Below, piece after piece: positions 15,469 to 23,645 of a stretch of 44,379 nucleotides of DNA. The stretch is from an uncultured Prevotella sp. (lineage in GTDB: Bacteria; Bacteroidota; Bacteroidia; Bacteroidales; Bacteroidaceae). A model generated the notes under the pieces. It ran no database searches and was not told where the DNA came from. It was given only the letters and a program-made list of their open reading frames with translations. Positions within the stretch are counted from its first letter, which is position 1. Every line of letters starts with the position of its first letter. The stretch is taken from the NCBI GenBank assembly GCA_900318395.1, contig ONKL01000044.1, positions 1 to 44,379 of the forward strand. The letters are read 5' to 3'. The translations under genes and the position numbers were made by a program.

Positions 15469-17472
15469 ATGGATTACATATTTGAAGAATGGGAGAAGAA
15501 ACTCTCTGAATTTAAGGACAATGTAGAGAGTGAGCTGTCTGAAATCCGGAAATGTAAGGCAGAGATGCAGCAGATGCAACTCGACTTTGTGGCTAAGATT
15601 AAGAAGGGTCAATATATGTACGATCCGGATTGTCTGGTGCTTTCGGCACCTAAGATTATTATTGGCCATGTGGATCGTAATGGCACGCTTCTCGGAGGCG
15701 GCTCAGAGGTCATCATCCGAGGCACACAGGTGGGGCTGCAAGGTGCTGGAGAAGGGGGAACGGTGGAAGTACGCGCTTCCAACATCCGCCAAGTAGCCGA
15801 AGATCCTGGTGTTGATGGTCTGGAACACGTCGTGGGCACATTGTCTGAGATTGTCAGTCAGGCCCGCAACATCATCATCCAGAGTAACGACATCGCCAAT
15901 GACAATGACTACCAAGGTGCCTTCTCTGCAGCAACGATTCCTGCGGGATCAAGTGGTGTGCGCATCCATGCAGATAAGAATATTGACATTCATGCGGCGA
16001 TGACAGCTGAGACCCGTCAGAAAGATCTGGAAGACCTGATCTCGGTGTTGGAGGAACAGCAGTCTGACCTTCAGGATCAAGTTGATGAGTGCAAGGAATC
16101 TTTCGACGAACTTGCTAAAGAGCTGAAGGGACTCTTGGAAGAAAGAGGAGACCTGATGGAAGACAATGATGACGTGCGTACCAACTATAAGGATATCAGT
16201 GGTAAGAGTGACGAAATCGAGGACACTGCGCAACTACTGACGAAGCAGTCTTATGTCTACATCGAAGTGCTCTCAAAACTGGCAGAAACCAACCGCCGCT
16301 TACAGTGTTATAAAAAGGAAAAGGATAATATTGTTACAGGCGATGACTTCAAGAACAACAGTACAGGTGCCAATGTAAGGGTCTTGGGTGAAGCCATTAG
16401 CCTCGTCTCGGCCGACGGCGAAGGCAACCTGCGCGACAATGAGAATGCTGGCATCGGAATGGTTGCCAACAATGTATCCATTGCTGCTATTGAGGATGAC
16501 AACAGCTTAAAGGAAAACGGTCGTGTAAGCATCCGCTCCAAGAACATCGAAGTCTCGACAGCCAATACTGCCGATGTGCAACGTGAGGAGGACGGCACTC
16601 TCACGGCGGCTACCTATGCTGCTGAGGGCGACTTTACCCTGAAGTCGAAGAACATCACCATCGAGGCTGTGGATTACGAGGTGGCCGAGAGTAAGAAGAA
16701 GGAAAAGCAACTGACTGACGATAGCAAGATTAAACTCCGTGCCAAGACCATTGAGGTGAGCACCGAGGGCTCTGCCAATATCGAAGTCGACGATGACGGA
16801 GCCATCACCAAGGCTAACTACACTGCAGAGGGCGATCTGATCGTGAAGTCGAAGACCGTCACCGTGAAGAGTACCGACAATGACATCGAGAATGGCGAGG
16901 AGAAGGAGAAAGCCCTGACTTCAGAGAGCAAGGTCTTCATCCGTGCCGAGAAGGTGGATGTCGTATCGACCGATACCGAGGGCAAGGCCACTGGCAGCGT
17001 CAGCATCAATGCAAAGGATGTCAGCGTCAAGTCGATGGATATAGACAAGGAAAGTGGCGACGACTCAGCTCTGGCCGAAGGCAGTACGATGCTACTCGTT
17101 TCTGAGAAGATGTATATGGGCTCGAAGTCCGACGATGTGAAGAGCAAGAAGGTGCAGATAGTATCCGAGGAGATCGGTGCCTTTGCCGACAAGACCATCG
17201 AGGCGCAGCAGGGCGACGGCAAGGCTGTGGTACAGTTGGCCGATGGCAAGTCGGCTGTGGGTGGCGACGAGACACAGGTCTATGGCAAGACCACGATCAA
17301 CGCCGACACAGAGGTAAAGGGCGAGGTGAAAGCTCCGAAGGCCACGATCGACGACCTCAATGCCAGCTCGCACTTCAAGACACCCAATATCGAAGACGGT
17401 GTGGCTGCAGGCGCCGGTGGCGGTGGTGGCAGCCTGAGCACCAAGCTGACTAAGGAGGACGCAGGCAAATAA
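15469..17472 (+). CDS. Second spike-like protein: beta-helical repeats interrupted by a coiled coil
   Basis: This 667-aa protein begins with a short helical stretch (1-45), then beta-rich segments (LSAPKIIIGHVDRNG, SEVIIRGTQVGLQGAGEGGT) like the VgrG C-terminal needle. A coiled coil follows at about 183-285. From about 345 there are tandem repeats of roughly 68 residues, each with an RSKNIEVST / RAKTIEVST / RAEKVDVVST strand and a DFTLKSKNITIE / DLIVKSKTVTVK strand. It ends in a Gly-rich segment followed by LSTKLTKEDAGK. The alternation of beta-helix and coiled coil mirrors the VgrG-like protein just upstream, so it is probably a spike extension or partner. No enzyme motif is visible and I recognise no named family. 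Confidence 0.7.
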   Translation: MDYIFEEWEKKLSEFKDNVESELSEIRKCKAEMQQMQLDFVAKIKKGQYMYDPDCLVLSAPKIIIGHVDRNGTLLGGGSEVIIRGTQVGLQGAGEGGTVEVRASNIRQVAEDPGVDGLEHVVGTLSEIVSQARNIIIQSNDIANDNDYQGAFSAATIPAGSSGVRIHADKNIDIHAAMTAETRQKDLEDLISVLEEQQSDLQDQVDECKESFDELAKELKGLLEERGDLMEDNDDVRTNYKDISGKSDEIEDTAQLLTKQSYVYIEVLSKLAETNRRLQCYKKEKDNIVTGDDFKNNSTGANVRVLGEAISLVSADGEGNLRDNENAGIGMVANNVSIAAIEDDNSLKENGRVSIRSKNIEVSTANTADVQREEDGTLTAATYAAEGDFTLKSKNITIEAVDYEVAESKKKEKQLTDDSKIKLRAKTIEVSTEGSANIEVDDDGAITKANYTAEGDLIVKSKTVTVKSTDNDIENGEEKEKALTSESKVFIRAEKVDVVSTDTEGKATGSVSINAKDVSVKSMDIDKESGDDSALAEGSTMLLVSEKMYMGSKSDDVKSKKVQIVSEEIGAFADKTIEAQQGDGKAVVQLADGKSAVGGDETQVYGKTTINADTEVKGEVKAPKATIDDLNASSHFKTPNIEDGVAAGAGGGGGSLSTKLTKEDAGK

Positions 17473-17514
17473 AGATAAAATAGTAAAATAAATAAGGTAG
17501 AAAAGTGAATCATT

Positions 17515-18183
17515 ATGGATAATTATATTTTAGCTGAAATAAATGAATTTTCACAGAGGGAGAATGGCTATCTGGCATTATTCTGTGTTCGCCTGGGTAA
17601 TTTCTGTGTCAAAGCCGATCCGCAGGCCATGCTGCCAGCGACGATTAGATTGGAAAGTGCAGAGTACAACTTCGAGGACGTAGCCGAGGCTACAAGACCG
17701 AACGACTACACCTTCGACGTCACTCCCAAGAACGAGAACAGTCTGAAAGCCATCATTCAGGGCGTGGCCGAAGTGCACCCGGAGTTTAAGGTCAGTGTGA
17801 AGATCAAAGAGTATGATGGAGGCATTAAAGAGCGCCATATCATCTATACGATGCCTGAAGTGAACAAGGAACGTCGCGATCTGCTTAACGATACGTGCAA
17901 GACCTTCCACAAGGAGTGTGTGGCTAAGCTCGAATGGGCCTATGACAAGCGACTGGCCGATACTGCGCAATTGCTTACCAGAATACCCATCCAAGATGCA
18001 GACAATGCCAGGAAGGTATTTGAGAAAACTTATAATGACGCCAAGGAAAATGCAGAGAAGCTCCTGAATGCCAAGCTCCAGGAGATTGAGGAGGGCTATC
18101 AGCGCTATCTTGCGGGGAAGGATAATACTTGGGAAAATTCCTATAAGGATGATACAGAAGTTGATGTCAGTTCACTCATATAA
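17515..18183 (+). CDS. Ribosome recycling factor-like protein (divergent RRF paralogue)
   Basis: This 222-aa protein aligns by eye with RRF along most of its length. RLGNFCVKADPQAML (26-40) matches the RTGRASPALL region. Residues 54-81 (FEDVAEAT, then TFDVTPKNENSLKAI) match the LNQVATISVPD and ALKAIEKAI segment. YTMPEVNKERRDLL (111-124) matches the hallmark LPPLTEERRKEL. The following helices (125-196, ending KLLNAKLQEIEEGY) match the long C-terminal helices. The arginine pair before the conserved Asp in canonical RRF (NVRRDA) is AYD here (142-144), and the C-terminal extension (about 200-222) is extra. This is probably not the housekeeping RRF. Its place between spike and partner-switch genes suggests a recruited role, perhaps binding ribosomes or acting as a structural adaptor; that is inference. 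Confidence 0.65.
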   Translation: MDNYILAEINEFSQRENGYLALFCVRLGNFCVKADPQAMLPATIRLESAEYNFEDVAEATRPNDYTFDVTPKNENSLKAIIQGVAEVHPEFKVSVKIKEYDGGIKERHIIYTMPEVNKERRDLLNDTCKTFHKECVAKLEWAYDKRLADTAQLLTRIPIQDADNARKVFEKTYNDAKENAEKLLNAKLQEIEEGYQRYLAGKDNTWENSYKDDTEVDVSSLI

Positions 18184-18200
18184 AATATTAAAATAAAAAA

Positions 18201-18608
18201 ATGGAAAACGACTTTATAGTATCGATAAAAGGAACGACGCTAACTATCGAGTTAGGCAAGGAACTCGCAACGGCCAATTCTCCGGCATTGACCGAAGAAC
18301 TGTCGAAGTATCGGGGGCAGGATATCACTAAGGTGGTCTTCGATGCATCTCGACTGCAGATTCTCTCCAGTAGCGGCATCCGCGTTATCTTCTTTGTCAA
18401 TCAGAGGATAGGCCACAATCCAGAGATCGTGTTCGTGAATTGTGCCAAGGAAATATACGAGTCGCTTGAATTCGTCGGACTGACGAAGACTATTACGTTT
18501 GAAGAGAACAAGAGCAAACTTATCCTTCGCCAGAAAAAGGTGCTCGAAGACTACGCTGCGAACAACGACGTGGTGTGCTATCAGATGAAGTTAGGACAAG
18601 AAGACTAA
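18201..18608 (+). CDS. STAS-domain anti-sigma factor antagonist (second)
   Basis: This 135-aa protein has an RsbV/SpoIIAA-like STAS fold (LTIELGKELATANSPALTEE, VVFDASRLQILSSSGIRVIF) with the phosphosite loop at Ser56-58. A C-terminal extension of about 35 residues (KSKLILRQKKVLEDYAANND onward) is longer than in the first STAS protein, so the two are unlikely to be redundant. It starts 17 bases after the RRF-like gene and ends 13 bases before the RsbW-like gene, the classical STAS-kinase pairing. Confidence 0.87.
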   Translation: MENDFIVSIKGTTLTIELGKELATANSPALTEELSKYRGQDITKVVFDASRLQILSSSGIRVIFFVNQRIGHNPEIVFVNCAKEIYESLEFVGLTKTITFEENKSKLILRQKKVLEDYAANNDVVCYQMKLGQED

Positions 18609-18621
18609 TCGTTCTTTCTCC

Positions 18622-19029
18622 ATGATCAGACTACACTTCCAACCCATACTGGGCAAAAGCCTCGAAATCATCAATGCCATGCTCCATCATAAGGAGCTGG
18701 CATCGGTGGAAGAGGCGCTTTATAACAAGCTCTATGTGGTGGTTGATGAGCTGGTAACAAATATAGTCAACTATGCCTATCCCGACGGCAAGAACGACTA
18801 CCTCGATGTGGAGATCAAACATGATGAAGAGCTTCTGACGATCCGATTTCGCGATGGGGGGATACCGTTCAATCCTCTGGAGCTAGCTCCTCCCGACATC
18901 TCTCTACCGATGAATCAGCGTCCAATCGGAGGATTAGGCATCCGTCTCGTCATCCAGAAGGCCGACACCATTGCCTACGAATATACCGACGGTGAGAACG
19001 TCCTCACCATATCTTTTAAAAAACAATGA
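18622..19029 (+). CDS. RsbW/SpoIIAB-like serine kinase / anti-sigma-type ATPase
   Basis: This 135-aa GHKL ATPase shows the N box (VVDELVTNIVNYAY, Glu43 and Asn47), the G1 box (RFRDGGIPFNP, Asp78) and the G2 glycines (PIGGLGIRLV, 101-110). Family members bind ATP, phosphorylate STAS partners and sequester a target, usually a sigma factor. No sigma factor is encoded in this window, so the target is either distant or not a sigma factor. With the phosphatase and two STAS proteins it completes a partner-switching set within one operon. Confidence 0.9.
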   Translation: MIRLHFQPILGKSLEIINAMLHHKELASVEEALYNKLYVVVDELVTNIVNYAYPDGKNDYLDVEIKHDEELLTIRFRDGGIPFNPLELAPPDISLPMNQRPIGGLGIRLVIQKADTIAYEYTDGENVLTISFKKQ

Positions 19030-19033
19030 TTAT

Positions 19034-20209
19034 ATGACATCTTTTCAATCCAGAAGTTTCGACCACGCTGCATCATCGCAGGCCTGTTGGAAGTCGGTCT
19101 TCCTCTTAGTTCTTGTTTGTTTACTAACCTTAGCAACCTCTTGCTCTAAAGACGACGAGCCCAATGACCAGCCGCTGCTGAAAGGCATCATCTCATCGTA
19201 TAACGAGTACGATGGAGCCATGCTTGACTTGACGAAAGCAGACATGGAGAAGGCTGGATTCGCACTCGGCGATGTGGTCAGCATCACCCTCGACGACAAA
19301 ATATTCGACGTGCCTTACTACGACGGCTATTATGCCCGTAGCGGAGAACTCCTGCTCGTGGCTTATCCCAGCTATTCCACGATCTGCTTTACGGCCAGCA
19401 ACACCGGACTGCCCAAGGAGCTCAGAGGGCTGGAGGGGCATGCCGTCACCGTCAGGATGAAGGTAAAGGGGGGCGGTTTCGACGTGCAGAAGGCCATGAG
19501 CATGGAATACTCCAACGAGCGCAAAGACTATCCGAACCTTACTGATGCGGAATTTGCCAATGCCCGCGCCGTGAAAGCCGGCAAGATTGCAAGCGGCGTT
19601 CTCCACCGTTGTTCTACGCCGTTCACCGATGTCACCAAACGTGCCTTCTATGTATCGGATTATCTGGAAAACATCAAGGATATGACCGTGCTCAACCTCG
19701 CCGACACGGAGGAGAAAATGAAGGGCTACGACATGCCTCCCTTCAGCCGTACACTCTGGGATGGAGGTAAAGTGATACTGTGCCCGCTGAAGGCTGACCC
19801 TACGGCAGAAGATTATAACAACCGACTGATTGCGGCACTGAAGGAACTCCCGACGCGCCCTGGCCCCTATGTCGTGCATTGCATGGAGGGAAAAGACCGC
19901 ACCGGGTATGTGTGCGCCCTGCTTGAGGGATTATGCGGCGCAACGTATGAGGAAATTGTGGCCGACTACCTGGTCACCTATAACAACTATTACAAGGTCA
20001 ACCCCCAAAATGACCCTGATGTATGCAAAACGTTATTAACGCTGAGACTCAACCCCTGCCTGATGTATTATGCCGGGGTCAGCGACGAAGCTCAGCTGCC
20101 GAACGTGGACTACGCAAAGGCGTTCTCAAGCTATCTGCTCTCTCACGGCATGAGCCAACAGCAACTTGACGCTCTGATACAGGCTTTGACAGTCAGCAAG
20201 GATGTCTGA
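19034..20209 (+). CDS. Lipoprotein tyrosine phosphatase (DSP/IphP-like)
   Basis: This 391-aa protein has an N-terminal extension, then a hydrophobic signal and lipobox (FLLVLVCLLTLATSCSK), so it is probably lipid-anchored outside the cytoplasm. The phosphatase P-loop is VVHCMEGKDRTGYVCALLEG, with nucleophile Cys283 and Arg289 (C-X5-R), as in bacterial tyrosine phosphatases of the Y_phosphatase3 type. The conserved GVLHRCSTP and VLNLADTEEKM motifs lie upstream. It starts four bases after the RsbW-like stop; an ATG at 18971 would overlap that gene and spoil the signal. Being so tightly linked it may belong to the partner-switch operon, although its location outside the cytoplasm suggests other substrates. 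It overlaps the MATE gene by eight bases. Confidence 0.85.
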   Translation: MTSFQSRSFDHAASSQACWKSVFLLVLVCLLTLATSCSKDDEPNDQPLLKGIISSYNEYDGAMLDLTKADMEKAGFALGDVVSITLDDKIFDVPYYDGYYARSGELLLVAYPSYSTICFTASNTGLPKELRGLEGHAVTVRMKVKGGGFDVQKAMSMEYSNERKDYPNLTDAEFANARAVKAGKIASGVLHRCSTPFTDVTKRAFYVSDYLENIKDMTVLNLADTEEKMKGYDMPPFSRTLWDGGKVILCPLKADPTAEDYNNRLIAALKELPTRPGPYVVHCMEGKDRTGYVCALLEGLCGATYEEIVADYLVTYNNYYKVNPQNDPDVCKTLLTLRLNPCLMYYAGVSDEAQLPNVDYAKAFSSYLLSHGMSQQQLDALIQALTVSKDV

Positions 20210-21539
20210 AGGTTCTCTGAAACATCAACTGAAAGTAATCACCATCCCAGTGTTTATCGAGATAGCACTGGTGATGCTGCTCGGTGCGGTCGATACCGTG
20301 ATGCTGAGCCGTTACAGTGACAATAGTGTGGCTGCAGTGGGACTCGACAATCAGTTGATGACACTCGTATTCCTCGTCTATCAGTTCTTCTCGATGGGCG
20401 CTGCCATCCTCTGTGCTCAATATATCGGAGCTGGATACAAGAAGCGACTGGTACAGGTGGTGGGCATGGCACTGGTGGTGAACCTGATGCTCGGTCTGAC
20501 GGTCAGTGCCCTACTCTTCTTCTTTGCCGAAGACTTGCTCAGGCTGATGGGGCTGCGCCCGGAGCTGATGGGCGACGGAGTGGTCTATCTGCGGCTGACG
20601 GGAGCACTCTCATTCTTCCAAGCCCTGTCGCTGACATTCTCTGCCTCACTGCGCAGTGCCGACAAAGTGATATGGCCAATGGTCGTAACGGGCATCGTCA
20701 ACGTGCTGAACATCCTGGGCAACTATGCCTTGATCTTCGGACATTGGGGCTGCCCGCAACTGGGTGTTGAGGGTGCTGCCATTGCCACCGCTTCAAGCCG
20801 TGCTGTCTCCATGGTGCTGCTGGCCATCATCCACTTCCGTGTACACATCCGCAAGTTCCCGCTGAGCTACTTCCGCCCGATGCCCTGGCAGGAGCTCAGA
20901 TATCTGCTGAAGATAGGCATTCCGGCCATGAGCGAGAACATCAGCTACAGCCTCTCACAGGTGGTCATCACCTATTTCATCAATCAGATCAGCAACGAGG
21001 CGCTGGCCACGCGTACCTATTGTTATAATATGATTATGTTCGTCTATCTGTTCTGTGTCAGCATCACTCAGGGCGGCGACATACTCGTGGGGCATCTTGT
21101 AGGCCAGTGGCGACACCAGGCAGCCTACGTCCTTGGTAATTACTTCTTCCGCTGGGCGATGATTATCACCATCACAGGCTCTATCGTGCTCGCCGTTGCC
21201 GGACCAGGCTTGTTGAGTGTCTTTACCAACAATGAGGAGATCATACGCATGGGAGTCTGGATACTGATAGTCGATGTGTTCCTTGAGATAGGCCGCACGT
21301 CGAACATTTTCGCCGGCAGCACACTACGCGCCACAGGCGACACCTTCTATCCCTTCCTGGTAGGCATCATCTTCCAGTGGAGCATCGCCGTTGGCCTCAG
21401 CTATGTCATCGGCATCCCCCTCGGCTACGGCCTGGTAGGCATGTGGATTGGCTTTGCCATCGACGAGAACATCCGTGGTGTCATTCTCCTCCGTCGCTGG
21501 CATTCAGGTAAGTGGCGCAGCAAAGGATTTGTCCAATAG
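20202..21539 (+). CDS. MATE-family multidrug/Na+ antiporter
   Basis: This 445-aa membrane protein has the twelve-segment pattern of MATE exporters (NorM/DinF type), which expel drugs or metabolites using Na+ or H+ gradients. Typical segments are VFIEIALVMLLGAVDTVMLS, DNSVAAVGLDNQ and a repeated half with GIPAMSENISYSLSQVVITY and GGDILVGHLVGQ. Its start overlaps the tyrosine phosphatase gene, which suggests co-transcription. The substrate cannot be inferred from sequence. Confidence 0.92.
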   Translation: MSEGSLKHQLKVITIPVFIEIALVMLLGAVDTVMLSRYSDNSVAAVGLDNQLMTLVFLVYQFFSMGAAILCAQYIGAGYKKRLVQVVGMALVVNLMLGLTVSALLFFFAEDLLRLMGLRPELMGDGVVYLRLTGALSFFQALSLTFSASLRSADKVIWPMVVTGIVNVLNILGNYALIFGHWGCPQLGVEGAAIATASSRAVSMVLLAIIHFRVHIRKFPLSYFRPMPWQELRYLLKIGIPAMSENISYSLSQVVITYFINQISNEALATRTYCYNMIMFVYLFCVSITQGGDILVGHLVGQWRHQAAYVLGNYFFRWAMIITITGSIVLAVAGPGLLSVFTNNEEIIRMGVWILIVDVFLEIGRTSNIFAGSTLRATGDTFYPFLVGIIFQWSIAVGLSYVIGIPLGYGLVGMWIGFAIDENIRGVILLRRWHSGKWRSKGFVQ

Positions 21540-21565
21540 AAACAACATGTAAAACCATTCAGCTG

Positions 21566-21859
21566 ATGGCTTGGAAACTGAAATATCGCTGTAAGGACTG
21601 CGGCTATGAAGCCGAGGTGTATGAGGGACGGGGACTCTTTCGTCAGGAGATAACTGCCATGACCTGCCCCGACTGCAAGACCGTGCAGAACATCGTCGTG
21701 GGCGGCATTATTGCCGATGTAGCTCCCTCCTATAGGAGCGAGGTAGGCCGTCTGTGCCTGAACTGTGGCAGCGACCGCATCCGCATTTGGGACAAGCATA
21801 CCTGTCCCAAATGCGAAGGCGAAATGGAAGAAACGGGCGAGAAAGAGTTCTGGACCTAA
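21566..21859 (+). CDS. Small zinc-ribbon protein
   Basis: This 97-aa protein has four CXXC knuckles (CKDC, CPDC, CLNC, CPKC), enough for two zinc ribbons. There is no signal peptide, so it is probably cytoplasmic. An upstream ATG at 21512 would overlap the MATE gene and add 18 residues unlike the domain, so the ATG at 21566 is preferred. It is the last gene of the plus-strand run and converges with the C69 peptidase gene. Its function is unknown. Confidence 0.78.
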   Translation: MAWKLKYRCKDCGYEAEVYEGRGLFRQEITAMTCPDCKTVQNIVVGGIIADVAPSYRSEVGRLCLNCGSDRIRIWDKHTCPKCEGEMEETGEKEFWT

Positions 21860-21881
21860 CCCTTTGAACAGGCACTAGAAC

Positions 21882-23624
21882 TTATTTATTCTCTTTCTGA
21901 GGCACGAGGAACTTGTTGCCAGTCTGCTTGAGGAGATCCTTGGCATAGCGCTCGGGGAATCCTGGACGCACAACGCGGGCTCCGTGGCCGTAAGGCGTGC
22001 GGAGGAAGGTGCCATTCTCGTCGGTGGGCTTCACCACCATGTCGTTGTACTTCACGATGAGGAAGAAGGCGAGCTGCTGCCAGCGGCTGATCATCTCATC
22101 GCCCTTCTGACAGCTATAGTCGGTGAGCAACTTGATGCGCTCGTCGGCTGTAGACAGCGCAAGGGCCTTGGCCTCAATCTCGGGTTGCAGACGGTCGTAA
22201 GAGGCATCGAGCGAGTCGCGGACGGTCTGGAGCGAGGGGAACATCATCGAGTAACGGGGATAGACCATGTTGCTGACCCAGTTGCACACCCAGTAGGCGT
22301 TGTCCATCGAGAAGGTGACATCGTCGACTCCTTCGCCTGCGAAGCACTTCGGACGGCGGGTCATACACGAATACATCGGGGTATAGGCCACCATGTTGCC
22401 ATCGTCGTTACCGAACCAGAAGCAGGCGCCGACCTCACGTGGCAACGAGGCGCGCATCTGCGAGATGTACGACCAGGCAGTCTGCTGGGTAGAGATGGGG
22501 CGCTCGTTGAAGTACTCCACGCCATCGACCTTGAAGGAGAGCGGTGAGGGACGGTAAGGCATCTGGAAGATACCACCACCGATATCGCTGTCGAGCGCAA
22601 AGGGTGTGCCCTCATAGTGGTCGCGCATGGCATCACGCAGATCCTGAATGGTAACCTTCTTGTTGGGGATGATCCACAGGGGCATCTCCTTGGCATCCTT
22701 CTCGATGCCGGCAGCATAAGGCACATACTCAGAGAAATCGTCGGCAAAGCGGTTGAAGAAACTCCAGACACGGGCCTCGCAGTAACGGCGACCAGAGAAG
22801 TCGGGCTCTGCATAGGCTGCATTATAGGAGAAGTCGGCATCCTTGCCCTCGAACCAGCCCATCGCACGGGCATAGCTGACGACATTGTCGGAGCAGACCA
22901 TCAGACTCTGGGCTTTAGACTTCTGAAGAAGACGCTCAGCCTTGGCTATGGCTTTGGGATTCTGCAGATCCTTCATCTTCACCTGCACGTAGCGGCCATC
23001 AAGGAACTTCGTGATACGGCTCTGGTTGGCATGAGCGGCTATGGCATCGTCGGGGATGCGGACGGCCACCCACACGGTGCGCCCAGCCTCCTTCGTGCGA
23101 TCAGGGCCACAACCCATCATCTCGAGCATCCAGGCCTCATCCTTATCGGCCACCGAGAAGGTCTCACCCTCAGAGCAGTAGCCATACTGCTCGACGAGCG
23201 ACGTCATCACTTGCAGAGCCTCACGAGCCGTCTTTGAGCGCTGGAGGGCAATATAGATGAGTGAGCCGTAGTCGATGATACCCGTTGAGTCGGCCATCTC
23301 CTCACGACCTCCGAAGGTGGTCTCGCCGATGGTGACCTGCCACTCGTTGGAGTTGCCGATGACGTTCCACGTCTGTGGAACCTCCGCAATCTCGCCTAAA
23401 TACTTATTGGTATCCCACTCGTAGACCTTACGCATCTCACCAGCCGCATGGGTGGCAGCAGGATAGTGATAGAGGGGCATGAAGGCACCATAGGAGTCGG
23501 CATTATAGGTAACGAACACCGAACCGTCGGCAGAGGCTTTCTTGCCCACAATGAAGTTGGTGCAAGCCATCGAGGCCGACAGTGGTATGAGAACAGACAG
23601 AAGAACAAATACTACTTTTTTCAT
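21882..23624 (-). CDS. Secreted C69-family dipeptidase (PepD-like)
   Basis: This 580-aa protein has a signal peptide ending at MACTNF; Cys21 is the expected N-terminal nucleophile of the C69 (Ntn-hydrolase) family once exposed by cleavage. The family motifs TNFIVGKKASADGSVFVTYN, WQVTIGETTFGGREEM and DKDEAWMLEMMGCG are clear. Such enzymes split dipeptides in the periplasm or outside. It is the last of four minus-strand genes (cstA, outer-membrane protein, nadC, this gene) with gaps of 13 to 26 bases; with cstA, a peptide transporter, this suggests peptide use. Confidence 0.92.
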   Translation of the reverse strand: MKKVVFVLLSVLIPLSASMACTNFIVGKKASADGSVFVTYNADSYGAFMPLYHYPAATHAAGEMRKVYEWDTNKYLGEIAEVPQTWNVIGNSNEWQVTIGETTFGGREEMADSTGIIDYGSLIYIALQRSKTAREALQVMTSLVEQYGYCSEGETFSVADKDEAWMLEMMGCGPDRTKEAGRTVWVAVRIPDDAIAAHANQSRITKFLDGRYVQVKMKDLQNPKAIAKAERLLQKSKAQSLMVCSDNVVSYARAMGWFEGKDADFSYNAAYAEPDFSGRRYCEARVWSFFNRFADDFSEYVPYAAGIEKDAKEMPLWIIPNKKVTIQDLRDAMRDHYEGTPFALDSDIGGGIFQMPYRPSPLSFKVDGVEYFNERPISTQQTAWSYISQMRASLPREVGACFWFGNDDGNMVAYTPMYSCMTRRPKCFAGEGVDDVTFSMDNAYWVCNWVSNMVYPRYSMMFPSLQTVRDSLDASYDRLQPEIEAKALALSTADERIKLLTDYSCQKGDEMISRWQQLAFFLIVKYNDMVVKPTDENGTFLRTPYGHGARVVRPGFPERYAKDLLKQTGNKFLVPQKENK

Positions 23625-23645
23625 ATTTCCTATTATATAAATAAA

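Noticed and set aside
17515-18183. Calling this the housekeeping frr gene
   Set aside because: The arginines of canonical RRF are not conserved, the length is greater, and the context is a spike operon, not tsf-pyrH-frr or similar.
8786-20209. A complete type VI secretion system or extracellular contractile injection system
   Set aside because: Only spike-type genes are seen; I find no Hcp/tube, TssB/C sheath, baseplate, ClpV or membrane-complex genes in the window.
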